From the NCBI GenBank assembly GCA_963924555.1, contig OZ004584.1, positions 6,447,001 through 6,511,000 of the forward strand: DNA of 64,000 nt. The letters run 5' to 3'. Each line of letters begins with the position of its first letter. The stretch's first letter is position 1. Source of the DNA: Crambe crambe. Lineage: Eukaryota; Porifera; Demospongiae; Poecilosclerida; Crambeidae. The translations under genes and the position numbers were made by a program. Shown here in pieces: positions 63,840-64,000 of the stretch. The notes under the pieces are model-generated. The model was given only the letters and a program-made list of their open reading frames with translations. It did no database searches and was not told where the DNA came from.

Positions 63840-64000
63840 GAACTAAAGTCTATTCGCGTTCACCTCGACCCGGAAGTAGCTGTGGTGTAGTAAGCTTACG
63901 TAAGAACACGTATTAATCCAATTAGCCACATAGTTATGGCTATAAGTATGCGCGGGTAATTGGAGCCAAGCCACGTGTTATCAGTTTAGATCAAGTTATT
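63840..64000. other. flank upstream of PARP14-like copy 2, nothing recognised
   Basis: No ATG in frame with the gene was found here. The missing first exon, if any, is outside the window or is very short. Confidence 0.35.

Overview
This window reads as nuclear DNA of an early-branching animal, most likely a demosponge such as Amphimedon queenslandica. That assignment is an inference. It rests on intron-rich genes with short GT-AG introns, animal-specific families (CDK5, PARP14-type ADP-ribosyltransferases, Death domains, Ig/FN3 receptors, a Roc-COR GTPase), abundant agct-rich spacers and dense small inverted-repeat transposons. Exon models were built by hand from the sequence; where a model is called phase-consistent, every junction was checked for reading phase.

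Left third (1-25,500). A CDK5 kinase gene (+, 875-3699, 8 exons) carries a tRNA-Glu(TTC) in an intron. It is followed by an unrecognised 8-exon gene (+, 6376-10584). On the minus strand come a bifunctional coenzyme A synthase (COASY, 11122-13782, 8 exons, all introns phase 0), a PARP14-like gene (copy 1, 13880-19333), a small Death-domain protein (19992-21152) and a single-pass Ig/FN3 receptor with a tyrosine-motif tail (21539-25500, 5' end unresolved).

Middle (27,400-42,050). A TKL-type kinase gene with a CAP-Gly-like domain and a coiled coil (+, 27487-29995) shows three apparent frameshifts. A CBM48 (AMPK-beta-type) gene starts at 30986 and has exons at 36550 and 36957. Its long introns and downstream flank are a graveyard of palindromic foldback elements, including a TA-flanked element carrying a HIRAN-domain fragment.

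Right third (42,050-63,800). A 5'-truncated duplicate of the PARP14-like copy 2 RNA-binding region has been joined to a Death domain, a Roc-COR GTPase and two further Death domains, giving an open 12-exon chimeric gene (+, 42305-48706). A decayed copy of its COR/Death part follows (50785-52692), then an inverted-repeat-bounded block holding a broken integrase gene (52852-55483). The intact source gene, PARP14-like copy 2 (minus, 56999-63635), ends the window.

Together the locus is a cluster of RNA-binding, ADP-ribosylating and Death-signalling genes of the kind used in innate immunity and cell-death control. The sequence shows duplication, exon-boundary copying and transposon activity making new domain combinations.
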